Positions 19,517 to 28,499 are shown, numbered from the stretch's first letter. The stretch is 64,000 nt of DNA from Pusillibacter faecalis (GCF_018408705.1 NZ_AP023420.1:1054001-1118000); one strand, 5' to 3'. Notes: generated by a model not told the origin, from the sequence alone. Numbers and translations: made by a program.

Positions 19517-20176
19517 ATGATCGAAATTAAAGGAAAATATAACGAGGCGAGGATCTTCACCGATGTGGTAGACAGCGCCTCTATCGCGCAGATACAAGAG
19601 CTGTGCAATCAGGCATTCACGGCAGGCAGCCGCATCCGGCTCATGCCCGATATCCACGCCGGGGCGGGCTGCACCATCGGCGCCACCATGACCATCACCA
19701 ACAGAGTGGTGCCCAATCTGGCGGGAGTGGACATCGGCTGCGGCATGGAGACCTCCTGTATCCAGGAAGGCCGGCTACAAGGTTCTCAGCCGCACTGATG
19801 ATGCTTCGATCTCGGCCCTGGTCGCCCAGATGAAGGCGGAGGGACAAGATAGGAAATTCAAAAAGAATGAAAGAAGCTGAAAAATCCCAAGCAGACCAGC
19901 ATTCCCAAGAGGCTGGCCTATGTGTCCGGGGAGCTGTTTGAGCAGTATATCCACGACATGAAGATCGTCCAGCACTTTGCCATGCTCAGCCGGCAGGCTA
20001 TCATGGATGAGATTGTCAAGGGCATGAAGCTCCATGTAGAGGAGCAATTCACTACCATCCATAACTGTATTGACACCGACGCCATGATCCTGCGGAAAGG
20101 GGCTGTATCCGCTAAGGCAGGCGAACAGTTGCTTACCCCCATCAATATACGAGAGTTTGCTTCCGGAAAACGTTGA
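19517..20176 (+). pseudogene. rtcB: RtcB RNA ligase, truncated and frameshifted
   Basis: The frame from 19517 gives a clear RtcB N-terminus: RLMPDIHAGAGCTIGATM and NLAGVDIGCGMET, which hold the metal-binding Asp, His and Cys. At about 19780 the frame breaks. RtcB-like sequence resumes in another frame from about 19870 (LAYVSGELFEQYIHDMKIVQHFA, HNCIDTDAMILRKGAVSA) and stops at 20176 before the guanylated-His region. Intact RtcB is around 400 residues, so both the middle and the 3' end are lost. RtcB seals RNA cut by ribonuclease toxins, which makes sense at the edge of an immunity array, but this copy is dead. Confidence 0.75.
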
Positions 20177-20561
20177 TGCTGGTATATCCACTGTCTGTGC
20201 AGTCAGAGGAAACGCCCGTCATTCCCCCAGGCGGGTGTTGCGTTCAGCAGGCGTATTCTTGGGTCTATAGCATGATAAGCACGGATACGCCTAAGGAGCG
20301 GAAATGTCTTGCCTTCAGGCTTCGTCACATACCCCAAGCATATGGAAAAGAGCCCTTCTGGACAGGCGGTGGCAGCTGAGCCGTGCCTGATCAAGAAGGG
20401 CTTTTGACTATATGTTTGACCGCGTGGGGTTTGACAGCTGATGAGCCGCATCTGGGCCGGAAATCGTCCCTCCGTACGGAGTGCAATGCATCTGAGTTAT
20501 GGAACAGGAACTGCCCTGTTGGAAATGGCTGTCTTTTACTGACAGCGCAAAGCGGCAAACA
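20177..20561 (+). other. Gene-free stretch with one terminator
   Basis: No coding region with both start signal and protein-like composition is seen on either strand. Apart from the hairpin at 20346-20405 the stretch appears to be spacer, or eroded sequence at the end of the island and rtcB. Confidence 0.4.
20346..20405 (+). terminator. Terminator closing the immunity island
   Basis: Arms AGCCCTTCT (20351-20359) and AGAAGGGCT (20394-20402) are flanked by AAAAG on one side and TTTTG on the other. It could act in both directions: for the immunity island on the plus strand and for the Lrp-type gene on the minus strand. The loop is long (34 nt) and contains a smaller GC-rich stem. Confidence 0.5.
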
Positions 20562-21020
20562 TCAAAGCCGCAGACCCTTAATGTCTTTCATGCGGGACAA
20601 AATCATGTTGGTGCTCACGGAGACCACGCCTGGAAGCGGGTCCATCGTCTCCTGAAGGAAGCGGTCCAGCTCCTCCGGGCTAGCGGCGACTGCATGGACA
20701 TGAAGACGGCAGTTTCCCGTAGTCCGGTAGATTTGGGTGACGATTGGACAGGCCTGAAGCTGCCCGGCAACCTGTGTGAAGGTCTCAGGCTGGGTCTCAA
20801 TCTCAAAATAGCAGGACACCGCGCTTCCCAGTTTTTGGGGGTTGATGATGGTGGTGTACCCCTCAATCACGCCCCGTTTTTCCAGGGCATCCACATGGTT
20901 TTTAATTGCCACCCGGGAGTACCCCAGCTTTTCTCCGATCTCCGAATAGCTGTACCGGGCATTCTCCACCAGCAGGGCCAAAATTTTTTGATCCAGCTCA
21001 TCCAAACCACTCAAAAACAT
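20562..21020 (-). CDS. Lrp/AsnC family transcriptional regulator
   Basis: The protein has 152 residues. An N-terminal helix-turn-helix (residues about 5-50: LDQKILALLVENARYSYSEIGEKLGYSRVAIKNHVDAL) is followed by the GVIEGYTTIINPQKLG linker and an alpha/beta RAM (ligand-binding, oligomerising) domain (TGNCRLHVHAVAASPEELDRFL). I chose the ATG at 21020 because GAGAGGTGAT sits just before it. It is divergent from a MATE pump, with overlapping promoters and an inverted repeat, so it most likely controls the pump and itself. Confidence 0.85.
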   Translation of the reverse strand: MFLSGLDELDQKILALLVENARYSYSEIGEKLGYSRVAIKNHVDALEKRGVIEGYTTIINPQKLGSAVSCYFEIETQPETFTQVAGQLQACPIVTQIYRTTGNCRLHVHAVAASPEELDRFLQETMDPLPGVVSVSTNMILSRMKDIKGLRL

Positions 21021-21037
21021 ACGATCACCTCTCATTT

Positions 21038-21066
21038 ACCATAGCACATCCCACGCAAGAATACAA
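21038..21066 (-). promoter_or_regulatory. Promoter of the Lrp-type regulator
   Basis: On the minus strand TTGTAT (21061-21066) and TATGGT (21038-21043) are 17 bp apart, just upstream of the regulator ribosome site. The -35 element abuts the left arm of the 9-bp inverted repeat at 21053-21087. Confidence 0.5.
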
Positions 21067-21087
21067 TACGAAATATATTTCTTGCGT
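21053..21087. promoter_or_regulatory. Putative Lrp-type operator, inverted repeat
   Basis: ACGCAAGAA (21053-21061) and TTCTTGCGT (21079-21087) form a perfect 9-bp inverted repeat with a 17-bp AT-rich spacer. The right arm covers the -35 of the MATE promoter, and the left arm lies in the spacer and -35 region of the regulator promoter. Binding would block both, the classical autoregulated divergent layout. Confidence 0.6.
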
Positions 21088-21110
21088 TTTGTGAGAATCT
21101 ATCCTATAAT
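21082..21110 (+). promoter_or_regulatory. Promoter of the MATE transporter
   Basis: TTGCGT (21082-21087) and TATAAT (21105-21110) have an exact 17-bp spacer and lie 32 bases ahead of the start codon at 21143. Confidence 0.65.
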
Positions 21111-21142
21111 AGTTTCAAAAACGAATTGATTAGGTGTAATAT

Positions 21143-22480
21143 ATGTATCAGGACTTAACCAAAGGAAGCATTACCAGGGGGCTCCTTCTCTTTGCTCTGC
21201 CCATGGTGGCGGGAAATCTGCTGCAGCAGCTCTACAACATCGCGGACACGCTGATCGTCGGCCAGGCTCTGGGGCGAAATGCCCTGGCCGCCGTGGGTTC
21301 CGCTTTCACGCTGATGACCTTTCTCACGTCCATTTTTCTAGGGCTTTCCATGGGCGCCGGGGCGCTGTTCTCCATCTATCTCGGCAGGAAGGATCACCTG
21401 GCTTTGCGCAGCGCGGTGGCCCATGCCTTTGTCCTGATTGCGGCTGTAACCCTGGTGCTGAACCTCGCAGTCTATCTGCTGATGGACCCCATCCTGCACT
21501 TTCTGCAAATTCCACCGGAGCTGTATGCCTCCATGCGGGAATATCTCTGGATCATCTTCGCCGGCCTGCCGGCCACCTTCCTCTATAATTTCTCCGCAAG
21601 TCTTCTGCGCTCGGCAGGAAACTCTGTGGCGCCGCTGTGGTTTTTGGGAGCCTCAGCGCTTTTGAACATTGGTCTGGACCTTCTCTTTGTTCTGGTCTTT
21701 CACTGGGGTGTTGCGGGAGCAGCCGTTGCCACGGTGATTGCTCAGTACCTGTCCGGCGTGGGGCTGGGACTCTATGTGCTCCTGCGCTGCCGGGAGCTGC
21801 TGCCCAGGCGGAGCGAGCTCCGATTCAGCGGACGCATTCTGCGGGAGCTGCTGGACTTATCCCTCCTGACCTGCGCCCAGCAGTCCGCCATGAACTTCGG
21901 CATCCTGCTGGTACAGCGTCTGGTAGACAGCTTTGGTCCCGTCACCATGGCCGCTTTTGCGGCGGCTGTGAAGATCGACGCCTTTGCATATCTTCCAGTC
22001 CAGGACTTCGGCAACGCATTCTCCACGTTTGTAGCCCAAAACTACGGCGCGGGGCAGGTGGAGCGGCTGCGGGAGGGCGTGCGAAAGGCAACGGCGGTAA
22101 GCGCGGCCTTTTCCTGCCTGATCTCCGCGGCGGTGGTGGTTTTTGCCCGGCCCCTCATGCGCATCTTTGTGCAGGCGGGAGATACCGAGGTGCTGGCGGC
22201 AGGAGTGCTCTACCTGCGGGTGGAGGGCGCCTTCTATGTGGGCATTGGGTGCCTCTTTCTGCTCTACGGCTTCTACCGGGCTGTCAAACGGCCGGGGATG
22301 TCGGTGGTTCTCACGGTGATTTCCCTGGGCACCCGGGTGGCGCTGGCCTACGCGCTGGCGGGGCCAGTGGGAGAGGTGGGGATCTGGATGGCGATTCCCA
22401 TCGGCTGGTTCCTGGCGGACGCCACGGGGTACGGATATTATCTCCGGCACCGGCGGGCTCTGCTGGGAGAGAATGAATAG
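21143..22480 (+). CDS. MATE family efflux transporter
   Basis: The 445-residue integral membrane protein has about 12 hydrophobic helices. Its start, LTKGSITRGLLLFALPMVAGNLLQQLYNIADTLIVGQALG, is the hallmark of NorM/DinF-type MATE proteins, repeated at mid-protein (LLDLSLLTCAQQSAMNFGILLVQRLVDSFG). MATE pumps export drugs or metabolites in exchange for Na+ or H+. The length is typical. A bidirectional terminator follows. The divergent Lrp-type regulator suggests an amino-acid-like or related inducer, but the substrate cannot be read from sequence. Confidence 0.9.
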   Translation: MYQDLTKGSITRGLLLFALPMVAGNLLQQLYNIADTLIVGQALGRNALAAVGSAFTLMTFLTSIFLGLSMGAGALFSIYLGRKDHLALRSAVAHAFVLIAAVTLVLNLAVYLLMDPILHFLQIPPELYASMREYLWIIFAGLPATFLYNFSASLLRSAGNSVAPLWFLGASALLNIGLDLLFVLVFHWGVAGAAVATVIAQYLSGVGLGLYVLLRCRELLPRRSELRFSGRILRELLDLSLLTCAQQSAMNFGILLVQRLVDSFGPVTMAAFAAAVKIDAFAYLPVQDFGNAFSTFVAQNYGAGQVERLREGVRKATAVSAAFSCLISAAVVVFARPLMRIFVQAGDTEVLAAGVLYLRVEGAFYVGIGCLFLLYGFYRAVKRPGMSVVLTVISLGTRVALAYALAGPVGEVGIWMAIPIGWFLADATGYGYYLRHRRALLGENE

Positions 22481-22484
22481 GGCA

Positions 22485-22522
22485 AGGCCCCCGGCGTAAG
22501 CCGGGGGCCTCTCTTTTGTTTT
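22485..22522 (+). terminator. Terminator between MATE and S-layer genes
   Basis: AGGCCCCCGGC (22485-22495), loop GTAA, then GCCGGGGGCCT (22500-22510), followed by CTCTTTTGTTTT. It serves the MATE gene and possibly the convergent S-layer gene. Confidence 0.85.
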
Positions 22523-22544
22523 GCTTAGGAAAATTGTGTTACAA

Positions 22545-25500
22545 TTACACCTTGTTACCAGCCTGAACGGTGAGAGTGTTGGTACCAGCCACAACCGTGT
22601 AGCTGCCCTCAACCTCAACGTCAGTGCCAGTGGTCACATCGGTGCCCTGGCCAGCAATGGTGATCGTAACACCGTTGCCAGAGACACCAGGAACAGTCAC
22701 AACCACGGCCACGGTGGAGCCAACGTCCAGCCATTCGGACTCAATGGCAGCCTTGTTTTTGCCGTTGTAGGTCGCGGTGGCATTGCCAGTCAGGTTGGTG
22801 GTGGTAGCCGTATCCAGAGAATTCTCGGCGACAGTCACCTTCGCCTGGACCTTCACGCCAGTCACAACGATTTCGGTGTTGGCATTCACAGTCTCCTGGA
22901 TCGCAACAGTCTGAGTAGCGCTGGCAGTCGCAGCATGTGTCATGCTCTTCGGCGTGCCGTTCACGGTGTACTCCACAACCACCTGGTTGGTGGAAGCCAC
23001 CAGAGCGGTACCAGTCTGTACAGTCAGATTCACAGTGGCTTGAGCACCAGAATTGACAGACTTGGAAGTCTCACTGCCGGAGAAGTAGGCTGCATCTACG
23101 CCCTTGCCGTTTACAGCACCAGACTTCACAGAGGAGGTAACGGTCACAGCGGCGTTATTGTAGTTCAGTTTGACTTCGGGCTGAGTGCCAGCGGCAGTCA
23201 GCTTCACGGTGTAAGCCTGGTCAACGGTCAGGTTGCTCTGAGCCAGCGCAGCAGGCCTCACAGCAGTGATATTAGCGCTGCTATTGTCCTGAATATCATA
23301 CTTGGAAGAACCGGCGGGCTGCTTGACCGTGAAGGTGAACTCCGTATCCGCAACATTCTTCACGGTCTCAGTCTTGTTGGCGTACTCGGCAGAGCCAGAG
23401 TACTTCACGTACCACTCGGTCACATTCTCGGTAGCAGCCTGCACAGTGATCTTGTTGCCAACGATCACAGTGCCAGTCAGCTCGGTAGCCTTGTAGTCCA
23501 TGACATAGACCTTGGAGGTCTTGCCGTCCAGGTTGGTGGTCTTGACCACACCCAGGTCGTTGATGTCAACGTACTTGCCGCCGCCGACAGCGTCGCTGAC
23601 ATACACGCCGGGCAGGCTGACCTTGGAAGCGCCGGGAGTCAGGTCGGTGAACTGCAGGTACAGCTTGCCGTTCTTGGCGTCATAGCGACCAGCGCCCTTC
23701 TCAGTGCCAGTGAAGTCCACAAACAGATCGGTGGTGCTGGGCAGGGTGGTGTCAGTGCCGTTGTCAGTGAAGTCACCGCCCTGGCTGCCGGTGTTCAGCG
23801 GGGTGGCGGAGTCAAACACGACCCACTGAGCAAGCCCATTGCTGTTCAGAACAGCATAGATGTTGCCAGCGTACTGGGTGCCAGCGGTGTTGGTGTCCGC
23901 GTCAGCCAGGTGGCTGATGGCAGAGCCAACAGAGGTGAACTCGGTCTTGACGTCAGACTTCTTGTTCTCGTCCTGGATCACAACCGCCTTGGCGTCAGAG
24001 GCGAAGGCCAGACCCACATCCTCGCGGTTGGCGGTGATGTACATGGTGCGGCCCTGCAGGTTCAGGGTGCTGGTGTTCGCAGTCAGGCCGACCATCTGAT
24101 AGACGTCCTCGCCGTCGATCGCGACCTTCATGTTGGTGTAGACATCCTCAGCCTTCACAGCCTTGATGGAGGTGACATAGTCGCCGTCGAAGCGCAGCTC
24201 CATAACGGTGCCCTTGGTCAGAGGCGTGATGGTGCTGCTGTACTTGCTCTTGGCGGTCAGGGTCTGGACCTGACCATTCAGGACGGCCTCGAAGGTCCAA
24301 TAATAGGTGTCGTCCTTCTTCTCCTCGCTCTTGGCGCCGGAGAGGATGTAAGCCAGGTTCTGCGCGGAGCCGGTGGCCTCGCCGATCACGACGGCACCGA
24401 TCACATAGTAATCGCTGTCATACACGGTGAAGACCTGGCCCAGAGCCACAGCCTCAGCGTCCTTGTCGATCTCGATGTCCACGTTCTGCACGCCGGTGTA
24501 CACGCCGTCCACGTCGGTAATCACCTTTGCAGAACTGCCGGCGCTCACAGCATCCAGATCCACAGTGACAAACACGGTGGCGTCCTCGCCGTAAACGCGG
24601 TTGTCATTCTTGCTGTCGCCGACGATGCTCAGGTTGTCGGTGCGGATGACGTCTTCCTTCGCAGTGTCGGTGTAAGCGGTGGTGGTCATGCGGACGGCGG
24701 GCTTCAGGGTGTAGGTGCCGTCAGCGTCCACCGTGTAGGTGTACCACTGGTTCAGCTTCTCATTGCCGCCGGACCATTTGTTGAAGGACATCGCGGCATG
24801 ATCGTCCGCGGTGGGAGCATTGTTGCTGGCATCGGTCCGAGCCTTCTCAATGTTGGTGTTGGTGTCCTTCACATCAACGGTAATGGTCTTCATGGTGCCG
24901 TCCAGGAAGATGGCGGAAGCCTTGGCAGTGCTGGTGCCGATGTGGCTGCCGTCCAGGTCATAGCCGGGGATGAAGACATAGTTCTTGGTGCCCTCGAACA
25001 GCTCGATGCCCAGGAAGTAGCCGTTGGCGTCCACATACACGGTGTAGGTGTTGTCGGTCAGCAGGGACTCGTTGTACTCGTTCAGAACGTCCTTGTCATA
25101 GAACGCCTTCACGTTGGCCTTGTACTCCTCGCCGCCGATGGTGACCTTGGAGACCTGGTCCTTGTTGGTCTCGTCGTTCTTGCTGGTGGAGAACTTGGTG
25201 ACAGTGCTGTCCTCCAGGACCTCCACGGCGGACACGGCCTTGACCTCGCCCAGCGTGTCATTGTCCTTGTAGGAGATGTTCACCTGGTAGTAGGTGTCGT
25301 TCTTCACGTCCACAACGTTGGCAACGTCCTCGACGTCCACGTTGTAGTTGCGGCCATCAGCATCCTTCACATATACATTGAGGGGAGCGTACTCCTTGCT
25401 CTCGCTGTAATCAGAAGTAGCCTTGGCCAGATAGCTGTTGACGGACACGATGGTGATCATGCCATCATCGGAATCCAGGTAGACCTCGGTCACAACGCCG

Positions 25501-26519
25501 TCGCCGGTGCCGGTCAGGTCGTTGTTGTTGGAGCGGACCAGATCGGTCTTCTTGATGGAGTTCTCCTTGCCGTCCACATAGGACTCCAGCTTGTTCTTGT
25601 CGATCACGCCGGACTTGAGCAGATCATAGACCGTCTTGCCGGTCACGCCGGTGGTGTAGCTCTCCACCAGCAGGGTGTGATCAACATAGGTGCCAATATC
25701 GGTCTTGTCATAGACCCAGTTGTTGGCAGGACGCATGAAATCGTCGCTGTCCTTGCGGCACTCCAGCTTGGGGAAGAACTCCTCGGCAAACTGCACGAAG
25801 CCGTCGTTCTTGATGTTGCCGTCCTCGTTGATGCCCTCGCTCCAGGTCACAGGCTTGGAGCTGCCCTGGGAGATGGTCACGTCCACGCCATTGACGTTGG
25901 TGGTGATCTTCTGATCGTAGTCCACCATCGTGGCCTGCAGGGTGTTGAAGGCATACAGGGCAGCTTCCTCACGGGTGACGAAGTCCACACCGTTGAACTC
26001 GTCGGTCAGGCCGGCGTTCAGGCCGATGCCGATGGCCTGCTTGGCAACGTTGATGGACCAGTTGCCGCCGGTGTAGCCCTCATAGGTGGCGTCATAGCCC
26101 AGGGCGCCCAGCAGCATCTTCATGAAGGCATAGCCGGTCAGGGTGCCAGCGGGACGGAAGGTGCCGTCCGCGTAGCCGGAGATGATGCCCTCCTTGGCGC
26201 AGTAGGCGATGTAGCCGGAGAAGGTGTTGCTGGTGGGCACATCCTTGTAGGGAGCGGTGTCCGCGTGCAGCTCCGCTGCGGTGGTGGGGCCCAGGATCAG
26301 GTTGCAGATGATCTTGGCCGCAGCCCCACGGCTCAAATTGTCCGTGGGAGCGAAGCTGCCGTCCTCACGGCCATCCACAACCCCGATTTCGGAGATCACG
26401 GCGACAGCTTCATCATAGGTGATGTCTTTGTCGTCCTTGAACTCCTTGGCGCCGGCGTTGATCGTGACGAGAGACATCATCATGGTCAGCGCCAGCACCA
26501 GAGAAAGGAATTTCTTCAT
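22545..26519 (-). CDS. S-layer protein with N-terminal SLH domains
   Basis: The 1324-residue secreted protein has a signal peptide at residues 1-24 (MKKFLSLVLALTMMMSLVTINAGA). Three SLH motifs cover about 30-200: ISEIGVVDGREDGSFAPTDNLSRGAAAKI, GYIAYCAKEGIISGYADGTFRPAGTLTGY, and KQAIGIGLNAGLTDEFNGVDFVTREEA. SLH domains anchor proteins to pyruvylated wall polymers. The rest is beta-rich, Thr/Val/Asp/Lys-rich, with Ig-like C-terminal repeats. A very strong ribosome site (AGAAGGAGG) and uniform codon choice suggest high expression, so it is likely the main surface-layer protein. It lies immediately downstream of the degenerate recombinase-winged-helix regulator. Confidence 0.85.
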   Translation of the reverse strand: MKKFLSLVLALTMMMSLVTINAGAKEFKDDKDITYDEAVAVISEIGVVDGREDGSFAPTDNLSRGAAAKIICNLILGPTTAAELHADTAPYKDVPTSNTFSGYIAYCAKEGIISGYADGTFRPAGTLTGYAFMKMLLGALGYDATYEGYTGGNWSINVAKQAIGIGLNAGLTDEFNGVDFVTREEAALYAFNTLQATMVDYDQKITTNVNGVDVTISQGSSKPVTWSEGINEDGNIKNDGFVQFAEEFFPKLECRKDSDDFMRPANNWVYDKTDIGTYVDHTLLVESYTTGVTGKTVYDLLKSGVIDKNKLESYVDGKENSIKKTDLVRSNNNDLTGTGDGVVTEVYLDSDDGMITIVSVNSYLAKATSDYSESKEYAPLNVYVKDADGRNYNVDVEDVANVVDVKNDTYYQVNISYKDNDTLGEVKAVSAVEVLEDSTVTKFSTSKNDETNKDQVSKVTIGGEEYKANVKAFYDKDVLNEYNESLLTDNTYTVYVDANGYFLGIELFEGTKNYVFIPGYDLDGSHIGTSTAKASAIFLDGTMKTITVDVKDTNTNIEKARTDASNNAPTADDHAAMSFNKWSGGNEKLNQWYTYTVDADGTYTLKPAVRMTTTAYTDTAKEDVIRTDNLSIVGDSKNDNRVYGEDATVFVTVDLDAVSAGSSAKVITDVDGVYTGVQNVDIEIDKDAEAVALGQVFTVYDSDYYVIGAVVIGEATGSAQNLAYILSGAKSEEKKDDTYYWTFEAVLNGQVQTLTAKSKYSSTITPLTKGTVMELRFDGDYVTSIKAVKAEDVYTNMKVAIDGEDVYQMVGLTANTSTLNLQGRTMYITANREDVGLAFASDAKAVVIQDENKKSDVKTEFTSVGSAISHLADADTNTAGTQYAGNIYAVLNSNGLAQWVVFDSATPLNTGSQGGDFTDNGTDTTLPSTTDLFVDFTGTEKGAGRYDAKNGKLYLQFTDLTPGASKVSLPGVYVSDAVGGGKYVDINDLGVVKTTNLDGKTSKVYVMDYKATELTGTVIVGNKITVQAATENVTEWYVKYSGSAEYANKTETVKNVADTEFTFTVKQPAGSSKYDIQDNSSANITAVRPAALAQSNLTVDQAYTVKLTAAGTQPEVKLNYNNAAVTVTSSVKSGAVNGKGVDAAYFSGSETSKSVNSGAQATVNLTVQTGTALVASTNQVVVEYTVNGTPKSMTHAATASATQTVAIQETVNANTEIVVTGVKVQAKVTVAENSLDTATTTNLTGNATATYNGKNKAAIESEWLDVGSTVAVVVTVPGVSGNGVTITIAGQGTDVTTGTDVEVEGSYTVVAGTNTLTVQAGNKV

Positions 26520-26574
26520 GTTCTTTCCTCCTTCTAAAAGTCAGCCGCGCAGGCGAAGGCGCCAGATGCCTCCT

Positions 26575-26599
26575 ATGGAGATGCTAGCCATATCTCCAT
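26575..26599 (-). promoter_or_regulatory. Hairpin in the S-layer mRNA leader
   Basis: ATGGAGAT (26575-26582) and ATCTCCAT (26592-26599) form an 8-bp stem about 55 bases upstream of the S-layer start. It is not followed by a U-run, so a 5' stability element or a translational control structure is more likely than a terminator. Confidence 0.4.
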
Positions 26600-26640
26600 A
26601 AAAAACATCCCTTGCCCCGCACTCCGCCGCTGCTGGCGCT

Positions 26641-26669
26641 ACTGTACCATCCGATTTTTGGGATGTAAA
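26641..26669 (-). promoter_or_regulatory. Possible S-layer promoter
   Basis: On the minus strand TTTACA (26664-26669) and TACAGT (26641-26646) are 17 bp apart, about 120 bases before the S-layer start. The match is fair, not strong. The 26520-26779 gap holds nothing else I can identify besides the leader hairpin. Confidence 0.35.
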
Positions 26670-26779
26670 TGCTTTTGCCAGAAGTGTTACAGAAGCGAAA
26701 AACGGGTGCAAATGACGCCCTTTTCCTGTAACAATCTTGTGATTTTTACTCCGCCGGTTTCCAGCTGCCGGGGCGGCTC

Positions 26780-28048
26780 TCAGGCGTCCCGGAGCGTGTA
26801 GCGGTACTTCTCCCGGCTGAGTTTCCCCTCTTCTACCAGGTGCTGGAGAATCACCGTGCACTGCCTTGGTTCAATGCGCAGCAGCCGGGCGATATCCTGT
26901 CGGTAGGCCGCGCCCTCTTCCTGTAAATACTCCCGGATGACCTGGTACTGCCGCTCCGGTGGAACCACCGCCGCAGGCGGATAGTACCGCGTGCCCACCC
27001 GTACCAGGCGCCCTTTGTCCGTCAGCGCTGTAAGACGGCGGTAGGCGGTAGGCTTGGAAACATGCAGCAGCTCTGTCAGTGCATTTCGGGTGATAAAGCC
27101 ATGCTGGCGGACATACTGCAAAATCCTGGTCTCGCCGCCGGCGCGGATCGCGTAGTCCTGACGCAGGTCCCGGACGGTGAGATCGTCAATCCCAGCCCGG
27201 ACCAGCGCTGCCCGTACTACGCGGGAAAGGCGGTCCGGACGCATGGGCAGACGGGAGCGTGGCGCGCGGAGGACGGTTCCCCCGCTCTCTCCCGACTCCA
27301 TCCGCAGTCTTTCCAAAAATTGTGCCAGGCCATCATTCATAGGGACTGTTTTTCCGGGGATGGGCTCTAAAAGGCGCCGCTGAACGTCCACCTGGTCCCA
27401 GGTGAGCGCCGTGATTTCCTCCAGCGTCAGCCCAGCCTGCCAGGTAAGCTGCAGGGCAGTTCCCGCCGCCGAGGTCCCCTCGCTGTGCAGGAGCCGGGAG
27501 AGGAGAATTTCATTGACGTCCGGCGCTCTCTCCGGCAGAACCTTTGTGGACACCCGCTTTTCGGGCAAAAACTCCGCAAAGTGCTGCCCCAACGCCACAG
27601 CCGCGACGCCGGTGATGCGGGAGACATACTGCCAGTCATGCCGCTGCAGCTGACGGATGATGAAATCGTGCCGCAGATCGATGAGACGGACCTCCCTCTG
27701 TCCCTCCTCATCCAGCGCCCTGCGCACGATATGCGAGACGGGCTGCGGCTGCATGGGCTTATGCAGCCGATCCGAGAGCAGCACATAGTTGCTTCCCCAG
27801 TCCAGCCGCTCGCTCATGCGGGCCAGGTATTCCTCCAGTTCTTGGCAAAGCGGGATACTTCGGTCAGGCAGCTCTATTTCCTGATTCAAAAAATTGACAG
27901 CATCCCAGCGCAGAGACACAATCTCATTACGAAGGAGGCCCGCCATCCAGGCAAGACGCACCGCCATTCCCACGGCGTCATAGGGGTGCTTTTCCAAAAT
28001 CCGCCGGATGGCGGCCTCATCGGGGCGATGTACGGTATAAGGCTCCAT
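26780..28048 (-). CDS. Tandem degenerate tyrosine-recombinase domains fused to two winged helices
   Basis: The protein has 422 residues. Residues about 5-165 match a tyrosine-recombinase catalytic core: AVRLAWMAGLLRNEIVSLRWDAVNF and RLIDLRHDFIIRQL. Residues about 175-320 repeat it: ALQLTWQAGLTLEEITALTWDQVDV and LTVRDLRQDYAIRAG. The H of the HxxR motif is Ile in copy 1 and Arg in copy 2. The nucleophile position of copy 1 reads GQHFAEF (Phe for Tyr), and copy 2 lacks the final segment. The C-terminus holds two winged helices (RILQYVRQHGFITRNALTELLHVSKPTAYRR; QVIREYLQEEGAAYRQDIARLLRI). It is most likely a DNA-binding regulator derived from a recombinase, acting on the adjacent S-layer gene or switch. 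Confidence 0.7.
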   Translation of the reverse strand: MEPYTVHRPDEAAIRRILEKHPYDAVGMAVRLAWMAGLLRNEIVSLRWDAVNFLNQEIELPDRSIPLCQELEEYLARMSERLDWGSNYVLLSDRLHKPMQPQPVSHIVRRALDEEGQREVRLIDLRHDFIIRQLQRHDWQYVSRITGVAAVALGQHFAEFLPEKRVSTKVLPERAPDVNEILLSRLLHSEGTSAAGTALQLTWQAGLTLEEITALTWDQVDVQRRLLEPIPGKTVPMNDGLAQFLERLRMESGESGGTVLRAPRSRLPMRPDRLSRVVRAALVRAGIDDLTVRDLRQDYAIRAGGETRILQYVRQHGFITRNALTELLHVSKPTAYRRLTALTDKGRLVRVGTRYYPPAAVVPPERQYQVIREYLQEEGAAYRQDIARLLRIEPRQCTVILQHLVEEGKLSREKYRYTLRDA

Positions 28049-28092
28049 GTCAACCCTCCCACGAAAATCACAGTTATGTTACTGATTTTTTC

Positions 28093-28428
28093 CTATCTCC
28101 CGTTCAGCACAGCCGCCTCTCCGGGCGGAGGCGCAGCGGTGGCTCCCTCCAGCGTCCAGTCGCCCCACTCTCCCACGATGGAACCCCGAATGGCATCCTG
28201 GCCGCAGAGCCGAAGGAGCATGTCGCAGTCCTCCTCCAGGATTTTGGTCTTCAGCCGCATGGAAGCAGCATACCGGTTTTTCCGAAGCATTTTCCCCTGA
28301 AAATAGCTCTGACTCCCATCCAGGTTCACGCTGCCGGAGACATCCGTCCCGTCGACCTGTAGTGTCAGCTCCCCCTCGACCTCCTGGAACTGGCCTTTGA
28401 GTGTAATATGATATCGCAATATCCGCAT
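28093..28428 (-). CDS. Unknown small beta-rich protein
   Basis: The 111-residue protein starts at 28428 behind AAGGAGA. It is beta-rich (YHITLKGQFQEVEGELTLQVDGTDVSGSVNLDG), has no signal peptide or membrane span, and ends in a Pro/Ala-rich tail. It is 44 bases upstream of the recombinase-like regulator and probably in the same operon. It is the first gene that the inverted promoter of the adjacent switch would reach. The family is not recognised. Confidence 0.55.
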   Translation of the reverse strand: MRILRYHITLKGQFQEVEGELTLQVDGTDVSGSVNLDGSQSYFQGKMLRKNRYAASMRLKTKILEEDCDMLLRLCGQDAIRGSIVGEWGDWTLEGATAAPPPGEAAVLNGR

Positions 28429-28485
28429 CCGTGTTCTCCTTGCCTTCCTAGGTCCGCCGTGTTTTCCCCGCCGCGAACATAGATA

Positions 28486-28499
28486 AAATTGTTATTTTG
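28486..28499 (+). repeat. Left arm of the 14-bp inverted repeat (IRL)
   Basis: AAATTGTTATTTTG is an exact reverse complement of 28735-28748. Internally AAAT-TGTT-ATTT is a dyad around an asymmetric 4-nt core, as expected for a tyrosine-recombinase crossover site. It is AT-rich within a GC-rich region. Confidence 0.65.

Noticed and set aside
20383-21044. Plus-strand frames at 20383 and 20499
   Set aside because: They overlap the Lrp-type gene in antisense or cover the terminator, and they lack start signals.
22521-26537. A 1338-codon open frame on the plus strand opposite the S-layer gene
   Set aside because: It mirrors the S-layer reading frame exactly, is His/Gly/Val-rich low-complexity sequence and has no ribosome site. 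The antisense openness comes from the biased codon usage of the S-layer gene.
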